64,000 nt of DNA from Salvator merianae. Lineage: Eukaryota; Chordata; Lepidosauria; Squamata; Teiidae. Shown piece by piece: positions 46,165 through 57,690 of this stretch. The translations under genes and the position numbers were made by a program. The stretch spans positions 9,922,081 through 9,986,080 of the forward strand of contig QVOM02000090.1 of assembly GCA_003586115.2 (NCBI GenBank), in the 5' to 3' direction. Numbering within the stretch: the stretch's first letter is position 1; each line of letters begins with the position of its first letter. The notes below the pieces were generated by a model that was given only the letters and a program-made list of their open reading frames with translations, was not told the DNA's origin and did not search any database.

Positions 46165-46898
46165 GTAAGAAGACATTGTTATAAATACACCACACCGATA
46201 AGGAATAGGTGTTGCAAAACCTCACCTCTTCCTGATATGTTGCCCTTGAAAATCACATCTATAAAGAGAACCCATGGCTGCTGTATTCTTTCCTTAACTT
46301 TGCCTTTCACCCTATTTTGCGTCCTTTTCCATGCCCTACCCCCTGACAACTGTTCCTATAAGAGGATTAGTTGGATTTCACATCGGTTTTGCACTTAGAA
46401 GTACCCTCATCGGACCCTCAATTTACCACCCTGAATAGGTACTCGAAACTTTTGCACGGACTTAAAAAAAAAAAAAATCAAACCAAGTCATCAAATTATT
46501 ACTTTTTTCAAAATAAGTTTTCCCAGGTCATGAACCCCCAGCTCAGTTTCCCCTGTCCTCTGCTGCTCTAATCTAATTTCCAAGTTTGGAGACTATTAGT
46601 CAGCTTGCAAATTGGCATTGATAAATTAAACCTGCAAATTAAGTGAAATGCTTGATTTGAAAGGATTAACTGTCACTGTGCTTGCATAGCTACATTTTGA
46701 TTCAGTGATGTTTGTGCAGTTCATTAGCGGATTGCATGCCATATTAATGGGAAGATGGATGTGATTTAGATTTCCTACACCCCCAAACGTCCCAGAGGCT
46801 AGTGTCTTTACAGATTTTTCAGTCCTGTCAAAAATGATAAATAAAATAGTACTAGAAATGCAAGAAGGTGGGAAATAGTAAAAGTCAGTGAAGAAACC

Positions 46899-46976
46899 AA
46901 GGAAGGAAGGAAGGACAGAGAGAGGGGGAGAAAAAAAGAAAGAAAGAGAAAAGGAGAGAGAGAGAGAGAGAGAGAG

Positions 46977-47011
<35 letters not shown>

Positions 47012-47020
47012 AAAAGAAAG

Positions 47021-47071
<51 letters not shown>

Positions 47072-47106
47072 GAAAGGAAAGATGGATGGATGGATGGATG
47101 GATGGA
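46899..47106 (+). repeat. Long compound homopurine tract (GGAA, GA, GAAA) ending in (GGAT)n
   Basis: The sense strand is almost pure A/G for about 190 bp: GGAA units, then GAGA, then GAAA units with a few interruptions, followed by GGAT units to 47106. The apparent proteins on either strand here are low-complexity artefacts. Confidence 0.95.
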
Positions 47107-47186
47107 TTCATTGGAATGGAACAGGATGGTAATCTTAATGTTAAGGTGGAATGTAAGTATTAGAGCACAAAAAGAAGTGGAAGTTT

Positions 47187-47224
47187 CATCATCGTCATCA
47201 TCATCATCATCATCATCATCATCG
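47187..47224 (+). repeat. (ATC)n microsatellite
   Basis: About twelve ATC units with one ATCGTC interruption near the left end. Confidence 0.95.
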
Positions 47225-47499
47225 AGCAAGGAACACCTGGAGGTGTGGGCGAACGCCACCAGTGCCTAAACCTGCCATGCAACAATTTGTCAACTTTGTT
47301 TGAAGTCTGTGGTTCAGCAGCAAATTTCCCTTTGATTTGACCCATTTCAGGGCTTGAACTGAAGTTGACAAGCACACGTCGGACATTTCGGGGCACTTCC
47401 AGCAGCACCCAGGTGTGCCAGCCACTCTGGGGGGTTAGCACACAAGAAATTCCTGGATTCCACGTGGAGTCTTTTTAAGCCCAGAGGTCCTGCTCTGGT

Positions 47500-47575
47500 A
47501 GTGGCTCTCTGGAATCGCTTGCCCCCAGGGATTAAACTGGGGACTTTTTGCATGCAAAGCGGTTGATCTTCCCGC
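47500..47575 (-). mobile_element. tRNA-derived SINE relic
   Basis: The minus strand has 'ttgcatgcaaaaagtccccagtttaatccctggg', where GTTTAATCC is a B-box-like element. Related plus-strand text is at 49045-49160 ('tttgcatgccgaaggtctcagggtcaatctctggc'). Confidence 0.5.
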
Positions 47576-47722
47576 CCATAAGAGATTGGAAAAGATGAAC
47601 GGGCAAAGGGAGTGAAATAAAAAGTAAGAACCGGGGTGGGAAGGCGAAAGGCAGTGGAGAAAGGAAGCTGAGACTACGAGCTGGCACGGCCCCAGTGCCT
47701 CACATCTTCTGCACCCTTGCAG

Positions 47723-47932
47723 GTGGATGCCCTCTGCCTGGTCCCCCAGGTTACGGGCCGCCCTGTGGCAGTTGCGGCTGCGGATGAAGAGGTTTACCTC
47801 CTGAAGACAGGGGCGTCAACCAGCGTTCTGCATTCCATCTACGGCCAGCCGGTCACCTGTCTGGATGTGTCAGTCAGCGAGGCCGCATGTGGAGTGAAAG
47901 GATTCAGCCCTCTGATCAATGAAACCAATAAG
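47723..47932 (+). CDS. FBXW8: FBXW8 coding exon 7 (residues 352-421), WD40 blades
   Basis: The acceptor CTTGCAG/GTGGAT and donor AAG/GTATTT enclose 70 whole codons (phase 0 to 0). It encodes RPVAVAAADEEVYLLKTG and then GQPVTCLDVSVSEAACGVKG, matching the human PVAVAAA and PPVTCLDVS segments. Confidence 0.95.
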
Positions 47933-48974
47933 GTATTTTAAGCCTTTGGGTCTGTCAAATATTAAAAAAAATAAAAATAAAATAGGGAAGCTCTGGTCTC
48001 TCTAAGGCATAACATTTGTTGACAATCCAAGACTCTCTGTATTCTTTGCAGATGTGGTTTATTCCTTTCACGATGTTTTTAATAGCAACACAGAAGCACT
48101 CCTGACATCATCTCCAGCTTGTATCCAGAAGCATAAACTGCCAGGGTTTCTTTCCCGGTTGCACGGTTCCCTCTGTCTCCCCGAGCGCTGCTGGTATTTG
48201 TAGTTTATCAAAGATTGCGCATGGAGCTCAGAGTTCAGGAGGTGACCACCGGTTACCTCAGGCAAATGGCAGTTTATAACCCACGGGGTTCCTGGGGTCC
48301 CCCGACCCTCTTGAAACCTACAGGCGGTTGAGCTGTAGAGAGAAGGACCTAGGGTGAGCCGGTGATGTTTCCCCCTATTATGTTAAAGGGAGCTCTGGCC
48401 CTGGAACAGAAGGAGCTGAGAATCCCCGTTTTTCCCCTTTCAGGAGAGGCCAATGGGAGTCCAGCAAACTCTTTGCCCCACCTAAACCTGCTCTGCATGC
48501 AGACCCGGAGTATTCCCTTGAAATGAAGGCTGAGGCAGCTTTGAATTGCTGCCTCAGGTTCATGAAGCCATGCATATTTCATTTTCTCACTGAGGTCCAG
48601 CCAAGGGAGGGAAGGCTTTTTGTGCACCGGGAGACCTCTAGGGGGAACTATCTGTCTTCATAATGCCGTCTCTGTGTTTTACTTGCAAGACAGGGACTCT
48701 GTGGAATTTCTTGCATTCTGTTGGTGTAGCTGCACTCAAAGAGATTCGGTGTCTGGAGGCATTTAGAAGCATATGATGGGGAAAGGCATATTTTCTGTTT
48801 GGGATCATCCTCAAGACCTACGAGTGCCATACTCCTGCAAACTTGTACGGGTGTCATAGCACGTCTGCTTTCAAGATTCCCACAGGAAATTACATCAGCA
48901 GCTTTGTGGATTGTGGTCAATATCGGTGGCTTTTTAAACATAAGTATTTCTCCCTTTACGGAACCTAATTCTGG

Positions 48975-49040
48975 GGCAGCCTTCCCCAACCTGGTGCCCT
49001 TCTGCCGTTTGGACTACAGATCCTATAGGAGCTGAGCCTG
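48975..49040 (-). repeat. Common squamate interspersed repeat fragment
   Basis: 'gcagccttccccaacctggtgcccttctgc' and 'ttggactacagatcctataggagc' is the family seen in reverse at 45060-45125. Confidence 0.65.
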
Positions 49041-49044
49041 GTTA

Positions 49045-49160
49045 GGGCTGTGATCATAGAGCCTCTGCTTTGCATGCCGAAGGTCTCAGGGTCAATCTCT
49101 GGCACCTCCCTCAGTGAGGACACTGGTGGACCACTTTGGGATGCTTCTGTGCCGGTCACT
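49045..49160 (+). mobile_element. tRNA-derived SINE
   Basis: 'tagagcctctgctttgcatgccgaaggtctcagggtcaatctctggcacc' shows the tRNA-like arrangement, with GGGTCAATCTC as a degenerate B box. It runs directly on from the repeat at 48975-49040. Confidence 0.55.
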
Positions 49161-51929
49161 AGGAGTTCAGCTTGACTCTGAGGGCTTCTTTAACTTGACC
49201 CCTCCCTTGTAGGATTGTGCCGAGCCACTGTTTGACAAGATTGAACAGCGGCAAAGAGGTCTGGGACTGGTAGGTGCTTCACCTGGCAAACCCAGGCTCT
49301 GTATGATACTGAGGGGTAATTAACGAGTAGATGAGTGCCATGGATATCATAAGGGGAACTGCCTTCATATCATGACATTGTGTGCAAGTGTGACATCACC
49401 CCCACCACAGACCTGGAAATAATGGCAGCCTCTGCAAGGTGTGTTCAGCAGGTGAGTTCCCTTCGCAATTCCTGTGTCCCCCCCTGCTCGTTAATTGCCC
49501 CTCCGCACAGTAGAGGGCTCAGGCTTGTGGTGTGAAGCACCTTGCAGTCCTGGGGCTCTTCACTGCCATTCAGTTTTGTTGAACAGCAGTTCACCTGCGC
49601 CGACTCCCATGTTGACAAAGGGTATGTTAAGGTTGTCCAATGGACTTTTGTGGCTTTTGTAAATTGTATCCTGAGGGTTACTCCTATGAGGGGTAATAAA
49701 ACTCGGAGAGTGACAGGATACCTACTTCAACCCACTCATCCTACCTTGCAGCCATTTGTCTGCCTAATAGCTTCAGGACTCATGTCAGATTGATGTGGAC
49801 TGTTACTTCAAGGGGACAAGGGTTGTGCCAGACCTAAGAGAACAGGCCCAGCTTTAATCCCATTTGTGCTATTGCACTTGTCAAATCAATTTCCCTCTCA
49901 GCTTCAATTTTCTCATCAAATAATTAGGACTGTATGAGTGTTTTACTTCTGCAAGAGCAGTAAAAGAAGCACATAATGTATCTAGGATATTTTATGGGCA
50001 TGCTAGGTGTTCGATCACAGAACTGCAACCTTCCTTCAGGCGTTAGAAACTTGGAAAGCTACCAAAGCGAACAATTTTTGCACTGGCTAGGAATTATTAT
50101 CCAGACTTTTGAACCAGTTTCTAGCTATTTTGCTTTCTGCTTCGTTAATAAGATGGTACCCTACTACTGTGGCTTTGGGATAGTCTTCCATCAGACGCAG
50201 ACCAGGTGCCAACCCTGCAGTTTTCTCAGGCGCCTGGTATGACTCACCTATTTTCCCAGGCCAATGGAACCTAACTCCTTTATATGAAGCTGATGTGGAT
50301 GGGGGGATAATCTTGCAGATGGGGGCAGGGAATGGGGGAAAGTTTGTGGTTTTATTTTACTGTACTCTATTTCAATATTTTTATTAATTGTAACCTGACC
50401 TGGGACCATTTGGCAAGGGTGGGATGGAAATGACTTGATATAAATAAATAATATTGAGCCCTTACCCTTTTTGGTCTGTAGTTAAGGCCATAGTCCTTCT
50501 CCCAGGTATTTGGTGGAATTGTGACACAACTTTCCCAACTCTTTAATGCAATATGGGGCTTGAGAGAACCATCAGAATCAAGTGGTCCTTCCAGCTGCCT
50601 GGAAAAAAACAAAAAAGAAAACAAAAACTGCCACAGCTGACCTTGGGCTAACATTTTCTTAACCTCTGAGCTTGCTACCTCTCGAGTACGGTGTCCCCTT
50701 TGACTGAGTGTGTGACTTAGCAGTCCAATTTTATCTTGGGTGACTGACCCAAGACCACCTAGTGATTTTAACGGCGGAATGGGATTTTGTGTCTCTCCCT
50801 GATTGGTAGATCTTAAAACTTAAGTGAGACGAAGAACAAAGTCAGTCTCCCTACCCAATCCCAAGGCCTGGGGTGCCCACCTCTTTCTTAGAAAACCAGC
50901 ATGTTTGCGTCCCTGGCGAAACCAGAACACAGAGAGACCATTCGGAGGGCTTCTAAATACTGCTTGGTGAATTTGGGTGTCCCAAGTGTGTTTTGAAGTC
51001 TTTTGGCGTGCAGTGGCACCTGGTTTGCGAGCAGCGGATCAGCATAGAATCTAATCAGGAAGATGAGGCTGAGGGGAACTCAGATGGCAGGGCTGGACTT
51101 GACAAGAACGCTGTCTTGTTGGCATCCATACACAAGCTGATATCACACTGGAAGCTAATTACTAATGACTATTACAGCAACTGTTCCCTAGACATGGGGA
51201 GACTGCACTGGTTGGTCGTCTGTCTGTAGATTGATAACTGAGGCATATTGGTCCATTTTAGCTCTGTTTTGGTGGGATAGAACCCTCCCACCACCCACTT
51301 GGCAATTACATTGCATTTTGTGTTTTCTGGGCACGGATCCTGCACGCTGTTGGCACAAGCGTCGGATGAAAGGGAACACAATTATCTAGTCTAGGAGATG
51401 CTGTGTTTCTTCCATGTGATTAAAATCATGTAGCCCTTTGTTTTACATTTATTACCAATAAGAATTTTGGTCTGCCTTTTAACTAATTAGTAGAATTAAT
51501 TTAAAGCATCTGTAGAATCAATTTTGAGAGCTTAAATATTTAATCATCGAAAGCTAACATTCATTATTAGAAGAACAATTTTAATGCTTCCTCTCTTGTT
51601 CCTTATCAAAATAACATACCAGAACAAAAGCAAGCAGTCCTCAATTTTCAGCCCTGTTGTCTAAAATAATCAGCTTCTGCGTTGGCACCCATCAGTTACT
51701 TAATCTCGGGGGGAAATGTATTATCTATTAATTTTTTTTCAAGATGGCCTTGAGAGCTAAAAACATTCTTCCCACTTAAAGTAACCCTTAGCCTCTTCAG
51801 ATTTGGGGGTGTTCACTGGACAGAATGTTATTGAGTTGCTCGGATGTCCTTCAACCAATCCCGAGTCATCCCATTAATGTTTGTGCCTCAGATTTGTCAG
51901 GAGCATTTAAGAGCCTCAGTGTGATCATC

Positions 51930-52102
51930 TTAGGGCGATTTCACACTGACCAGTATGCCAGACCAGCAAGTGTACTAGGAGTTCCCTTTTCACACGCTGG
52001 TGCAGTCTAAGGCCCCTCTCCCCCACTACACCAGTGCAAGGAAGAGAGGCTCCTAGTATGCTTGCCAATCTGGTATGCTGGCCAGCGCGGAATCATCCTT
52101 AA
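51930..52102. mobile_element. Foldback MITE, near-palindromic
   Basis: The left end TTAGGGCGATTTCACACTG and reverse-strand right end TTAAGGATGATTCCGCGCTG are imperfect inverted repeats. Pairing continues inward: 'ccagtatgccaga' with 'tctggtatgctgg', 'agcaagtgtactaggag' with 'ctcctagtatgcttgc'. The whole 173-bp element can fold into one hairpin. Confidence 0.8.
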
Positions 52103-53324
52103 TCTAGCCTCTTAGACTGGATTTATGCTGAATAGTCCAAGTCATAATACTGTATTATTTTCTCAACTGTCTTCCTGAAAGGACAACTGTCCTCCTTTCC
52201 TTGTTTCCCTCTGTTCCCAGGTTAAATGACTTTACTGACCCCTTGCCATTTATTCATTTGGCAGGCTGCATGCACGAACAGTCCACCGCAGAAACAGCAG
52301 GGAAACTGCAGGTGCTTTGGCAAGGTTTCTTTCCAGGCTCACGTCTGGCTTTGCCTGGGGGTGATGGCTTTCAGCGTTCAAACATGAATTTGAGATATAA
52401 GTTACAGGAGGTTCATGTCAGCAGAACAGAACTGAAGTGTGGCTGTTTTGTTCTGGTTAAATACAACTCCAGTAATTTTTGTAGCAACGTAGATAGAATA
52501 TTCAGAACAGCGTCTGTTGCCTCGTAGAACACTCTGGGAATTCTGGAGTTGCCAAATGGACTGTTCTGTCCTATAAAGTCGGTGGTTGCATTATACAGGT
52601 ACGCTCAACCGCTGAATGGGAATAGCGTATCTGTGTTTACCAATGGAAAGTCACCAGTCAGATGTCTTGAAAGCCACTTTTCTCCCAAAATTTTAAGAAA
52701 GATAGCCTTACCTGTACTTTGATGCTTCTTTTTTCCCTGGCTTGGAGCTTTACAGGATAGTCAAAAACCTGGATGGTTGTCAAAAAATTACATCATGCTA
52801 GAGTAAGCTGCATTTAAATCAAACAGCCATTATTCCTATGTATTAACTGTTTTATGTGCTTCACCCCTTTCGTGCTCCACATGCTGCTTGTTCAAGGCAC
52901 ATTTTCTTATTTATTTATTTATTTTTCAGGTTTCCAGCCCAGTTCGCAGCTTACCTTTCTTGTCAGTCTTCCAAATCTGAGCTCATCTGTACTTTTATTA
53001 TGCGTGCTTTTTTCATTGGTCTCTGTATCTGTGTGAATCTTCAGCGTAGGTTTTCCAGCTAGGCTAACATTTATTTAAAACACTGCTGTACTGTTGTTCA
53101 TTAAGAAGTTCCAGGACAATAATAAAATACAACGCTGCAATAGTAAAAGTGGAATAAAATCAGTTCCTTAAAATAATAAAAATTGAACTAAAATAATAGG
53201 CCAGACGGTGACTCCAGTCTTAGCAGCTGCGGTGCACAAATATGTCTGAAGCCAGCTCCGAAAACACAAAAGTCTCAGCGTCTGCTTTGTTCCAGAATGC
53301 AGGCGATGCCACAAGATGAGTGGA

Positions 53325-53624
53325 GGCACAGTGGCGCAGAAGGCTAAGGCACTGATCTTTCAATAGGAGGATCGGAGTTCAAGGCCCCTGTCTGCCGTGT
53401 AGAGGGGATGAGCGCCCTCTACTGGCCTCTAGCTCCAGCCAACCTAGCTGTTCGAAAGCAAGTAATTGCAAGTAGATGAATAGGGAGCATCACATTGTGT
53501 GATGCGGAAGATAGACAGATGTAAGCCTTCGGGCGAAAAAATAACCTTGTAAGCCGCTTTGAGTCAGCTTTGGCCAAGAAAAGCCGGGTATAAAAACCAA
53601 GTTCTTCTTCTTCTTCTTCTTTCA
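53325..53624 (+). mobile_element. Full-length tRNA-derived SINE with (TTC)n tail
   Basis: The tRNA-like head has an A-box-like GTGGCGCAGAAGGCTAAGG and a B-box-like GGAGTTCAAGG. A middle part follows, and the 3' end is GTAAGCCGCTTTGAGTCAGC then 'gccgggtataaaaacc', closed by TTC repeats. Its completeness and the LINE-like 3' end suggest a relatively young family mobilised by a resident LINE. Confidence 0.75.
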
Positions 53625-54557
53625 GGCTCTCAGTCCCAACAACTAGAACTCAGCAAGGCTTTTCATTCTTTATTAAGGAACCCATTAAGTAGAGGAACCA
53701 TTGGAAGTGCTTTTGCTAGTATCTTCCACATGATGAAAACATTAATAAAATAGAGTGATCTGAATTAGGCCCATATATATTAGTTCTTCTTTGGATCCTA
53801 CAGCCCTTAGTATTCTATCATATCAAACTTAACAGCAGTAAATAACAGTTAATTTTTATGCCCATTTCTGTAAACACGGTAAATCCTAATTAAAAGTCTT
53901 AGTACAGAGTTGACTTTTAAACTGGAATCTGTTAATTAGTCTGTCATATTGAGGCTAATATAAAAATTCTCATGCAAAGGAATATCTAAAAATAAGCAAC
54001 CCTTGTAAAACTTCTGTTATTTGGTACTGTCAAGTGGAGGGTGATTACTGGGGACCACACAGACACTTTCGTTAAATTATCTTGACAAAGATTCAGAAGT
54101 GATTTCCCATTATCACCTTCTGGGGAACTGAGGATTGAAACAGCAACATTCTGCTTTCCAGACAGCTGTTCTGTCACTGAATAACCACTCCTAAAAGAAG
54201 AAAAAGTAGAAATCCTAGTTAAAGGTGTGTGGTGTTGTTTTTTAACCTCGGGTCCCTTCTTACCTAGCTGCTGCCAAATGAGTGTTACAAATGCCCATGA
54301 GGAAAGTTTCCTCTCTTTTTGGAGATTGAAATCTCTTCAGATCAGAGATGGAAAGCAGGACCCTCTTTGCCCTTCTCCCAACCACTGGGGGACCCTTGGC
54401 ACATCGGTAAAATTCCAGGTGCTGGAACCTCAATCCCCCCATTCCCATACATTGGTGAGGTTTTAGTGGAACATAGGCCTCGCAAATACAGAGGGACAAC
54501 AATGCTCATCAAACACAACCTTACATCTGCTTGACAGAGTATGTAGGGAATATGCAA

Positions 54558-55002
54558 TGTATCAATGATGTCTAGGTACTGCCCCCAGGGTGGAGAGACA
54601 GGCAGGATGCCTCTGAAGGCCATTTGCAGGGAGTGGAGAGCAGGTGAAGGTTTGTCCTTTGTCTTCTGCTTGAGATGCCCAGAAGCAGTTGGTGGACCAC
54701 TGTGTGAGATGGGATGCTGGACTAGATGGGGTATGACCTGATCTAATAGGGCTTCTCTTAATTCATGGAGGACAAGTACATTAGCAGCTACCGAAATGGA
54801 TGCCTGGTACCACCTCCAGGTTGGAGGCACAGGCGGGATGCCTCTACAGCCATTTGCAGGAAGTTGAGAACAGATATAGGTTTGGCCTTCATCTTCTGCT
54901 TGAGAATGCCCAGAAGCAACTGGTGGACCACTGGGTGAGGCAGGATGCTGGACTAGATGAGTTGTGGTCTGATCCAGGAGGGCCCCTCTTTATGTTCTTA
55001 TG
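54558..55002 (+). mobile_element. Tandem pair of CR1-like LINE 3' fragments
   Basis: Copies at about 54558-54762 and 54762-55002 lie head to tail, both with 'ggatgcctct' and 'gagatgcccagaagca' text and both ending at the 'ggactagatg' type terminus. This is the third such pair in the window. Confidence 0.7.
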
Positions 55003-56333
55003 CTGTATGATCAGGACTGTTGATGCTAATTGAAGTCTATTGTTTTCCTCTTGCATTTAAAATAAATCAGGAATTTTCAAGACTTTCAGAGCCACTTCGT
55101 AGTAGGTGTAGAAATGTTCTGAAGAAAACACCAAAGCACAATTTGAACGCAGCAGCGACGGGATTGCCAGACCAATGGTCATCGCTGACCATTGAGGCTG
55201 CTGAGAAATGGAGCCCTGAAACCCAACGGCTTCTGGAAAGACGCAGTTTCCCCATTCCCGGATTACAGCAAGGCAGTTGCTTTGCTGTTCCTCTTCTAAA
55301 TATGTGCCCTTTCATTTTTTTCTACTCCGTGCACCCGCCCGTCCCATCTGCCAACGGGCAAAGATTGTAGTCTGCCCAACTTCTGTCACGAAGAGGTGGC
55401 ATTAGACTAATGCACTGTCTGAACAAAAGAGAAAGCCGAGACATGAATAATTGATTTTGCTCTCCTGTAGCAATCAGAGAAAATGAAGTCCCATTTGCGC
55501 AGCCTTATTAAAAGCGTGAGTGAGGGGGTGAGACGGTAAAGGTCGTTATGGGACTTGCAACGTAGAAAGACATCGCCTTGCAAAATGGATGCTGCGTTTT
55601 CCTAATCTCCGAGGTCTTTAACTCAACAGCACGGTGAAGGCCATCTTAAGGCGTTTCGGGCATGTTGAATTATTTAGCGCTTGGAGAGATGAATCTCAGC
55701 TTGGCTCCAGAAACTTTGGATTTTTTGGAGGTTGAAAGCTGTAAATGAGGAAGCTTGGCTTTGTCTGGTGCATGCATTCAGTAGAAATTGTTCTTGGCAA
55801 AATCGCAGTTCGGGAGCTGAAGGCTCCCAATAATCAGTTGGCTGCCCTCTTTTAACCTTTAGAGAAATTGTTCCTGCAGCCTCCTTTCAAAAGGGATCCA
55901 CAGATCACGTGTGCTGTGAACTCAGTGGTTGTGGAAAGGGGACAGTGAGGTGGTAAAGGTTGAACTTGAGCTGCCCATGATCAGCTGGTAGCCAACCTGT
56001 TTGGCTCTTGCTGCATCTATTTGCTTAATCATACCTACGTAGCACCTATGGGCTTTGTAAGTGTATGGAGGAGAAAGAACCAGCACTGCAAGCCCTGGAT
56101 ATAGCCTATACGACCTCTCTGTCTGGTCTGGATGAACTGTAACCAACTATCCGCAAATTAAGTAGCAGCAATAATCAAAAACATCTATAACGAGAAATGT
56201 CTTCAGTTGCTGATGTAAGGTAGCTTAACCTAAGCAGAGGTTTCTAACTATGGGGCCTGGTTATTTTTGGTTTGGTTTTCTCCAGCCTCTACTCTTATCT
56301 GGTGTCCTGCACTTTTGTGGCGTTTTCTTCCAG

Positions 56334-56461
56334 ATCTTTCTGTACAACCTGGAAACAGGAAAGTGTTTGATACAGCTGGGTAGTTCCTTAGGTGACTTCA
56401 CATGCATCAATCTCCGGGACAGTCCTCCGTGGATGCTGGTGGCTGGGAACAAAGACAGGAG
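56334..56461 (+). CDS. FBXW8: FBXW8 coding exon 8 (residues 422-464), WD40 blade
   Basis: The acceptor TTCCAG/ATCTTT and donor GGAG/GTACGT give phase 0 to 2. It encodes IFLYNLETGKCLIQLGSSL and then DFTCINLRDSPPWMLVAGN, matching human VYSLEAG and DFTCVNLSDSPP. The human GNMDGRV turn reads GNKDRRV here across the exon 8/9 junction, losing the turn glycine. Confidence 0.95.
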
Positions 56462-57459
56462 GTACGTCCAAAAGTGTATGTGTGTGTGGGGGGGTCCCAC
56501 CGGGTGTTATTGTGTGTGTGTGGGAGCACCTCCCTTATAACTCACATCGCTTTGGTTTTCAGAACTCTGTGAAAACATTTCATCTTCCTAATGTTTTCTT
56601 TTTCCCCCTTTCCTAAAGCCATGTGGTGGACACAGTTGGTGTGTGGCCCGGTGGGGTCCCTTGGAATACTTTCCTCTCCCACCTCCACCACTCGCAAAAT
56701 GAGCTCAGCATTTTAAACCTCGCTGAAGGTGAAAAGCAACCTAAGGGAGAAATTGCTTAAAACAATGAGTGCGTACGCTGCCAAAAAAAACAACAAGCGT
56801 GCACGTCGCGGCACAGCGATCTCCCCGAGGAGACGAAACATGGGCGTTTTTTTTTTTTTTTCTGTGAACAACCTCCCGATTCTATTTAGCTGATTGGCAG
56901 GTTTCTTTTCATCTTCCCAGCCTGGCTTGTCTTATATTGCTTCCCCCACTGTTTTTTGTTTCCTTGCGCTTGGGGTCTCTTGGCAGGAGTGGACGCACTT
57001 GGAGGCATCCGCTTGAAAGGAGGAGGGGGTTTTCTGAAAAGCCGCTCGAGTCCAAGTTTTAGGTTTACACCCGTATAGCCAGCCGTTTTTGGAGGGACGG
57101 GCTGTTTGTTATTTAGATGGCCTGGTGCATTGCACTGCAGGGTTGTTGCACAATGGCAAAAGGCCAGTGACTAATAGCTCTCTCCTTCTCCATCTTGTAC
57201 CCGTTTCCCCACAAGTACTGAGCCATGAGACCGCAGGTGGCAGTTTGGTCGGGCATCAGATTGGGAGGCATATCATTTGCGCTTCCAAATTTCAGATTTC
57301 AGGTCTGCCAGGGTAACCGCCTGCCAAAAAGCAAACATACCAAACCCCCAAATACCGTAAAAGAAAAAAGGAAGAACATGTTCTTCCCCGTTGGACTGAT
57401 TTGTAACCTAAGGAAAGTGAAAGAGAGTTAGCAATGAAAATGCAAAAGACCTAGCATGT

Positions 57460-57690
57460 GGAATCGTAGAACTATGGAGCTGGAAGGGAGGACAAGGATC
57501 ATCTAGTCCATACCTTTGCAACATTCAGGAAAGCGCATGAAATCATTGTTGAGAAATGGTTGTGCAGCCTCCTCTCAAAACCTCCAGAGGTTTTCTCTTT
57601 CTCTGTCTGTCTCATGTTTTCATGATGTTCTTTAATCCGCAAGTTATAAAAAGAATTTACCTTCTCATTACCCCACCCTAAGTATAGCAG
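57460..57690 (-). mobile_element. CR1 LINE 3' end
   Basis: 'gaatcgtagaactatggagctggaaggg' and 'catctagtcca' followed by 'agcctcctctcaaaacctccagagg' is the reverse strand of a CR1 3' end, the same orientation as 9395-9490. Confidence 0.75.

Larger units (their letters stand above)
46165..47722 (+). other. FBXW8: FBXW8 intron 6
   Basis: 1.56 kb. It holds an AT-rich unique block (about 46590-46790), a long homopurine tract (46899-47106), an ATC run (47187-47224) and a tRNA-like SINE relic on the minus strand (about 47500-47575). Confidence 0.85.
47933..56333 (+). other. FBXW8: FBXW8 intron 7
   Basis: 8.4 kb, the longest complete intron. It contains SINEs (49045-49160, 53325-53624), a foldback MITE (51930-52102), a tandem CR1-like pair (54558-55002) and a LINE/SINE tail near 50340-50450. 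AT-rich, repeat-free blocks at about 51400-51780, 53755-53990 and 55430-55720 look regulatory. No other gene is seen. Confidence 0.8.

Noticed and set aside
47187..47224. Poly-Asp stretch on the minus strand
   Set aside because: It is simply the ATC microsatellite translated.
46626..47259. Minus-strand 161- and 124-codon frames of Ser/Phe/Leu
   Set aside because: They are translations of the GAAA/GA microsatellite and carry no biological signal.
53325..53400. Possible tRNA gene
   Set aside because: A- and B-box-like elements are present, but there is no acceptor stem, and a SINE body with a LINE-like 3' end follows.
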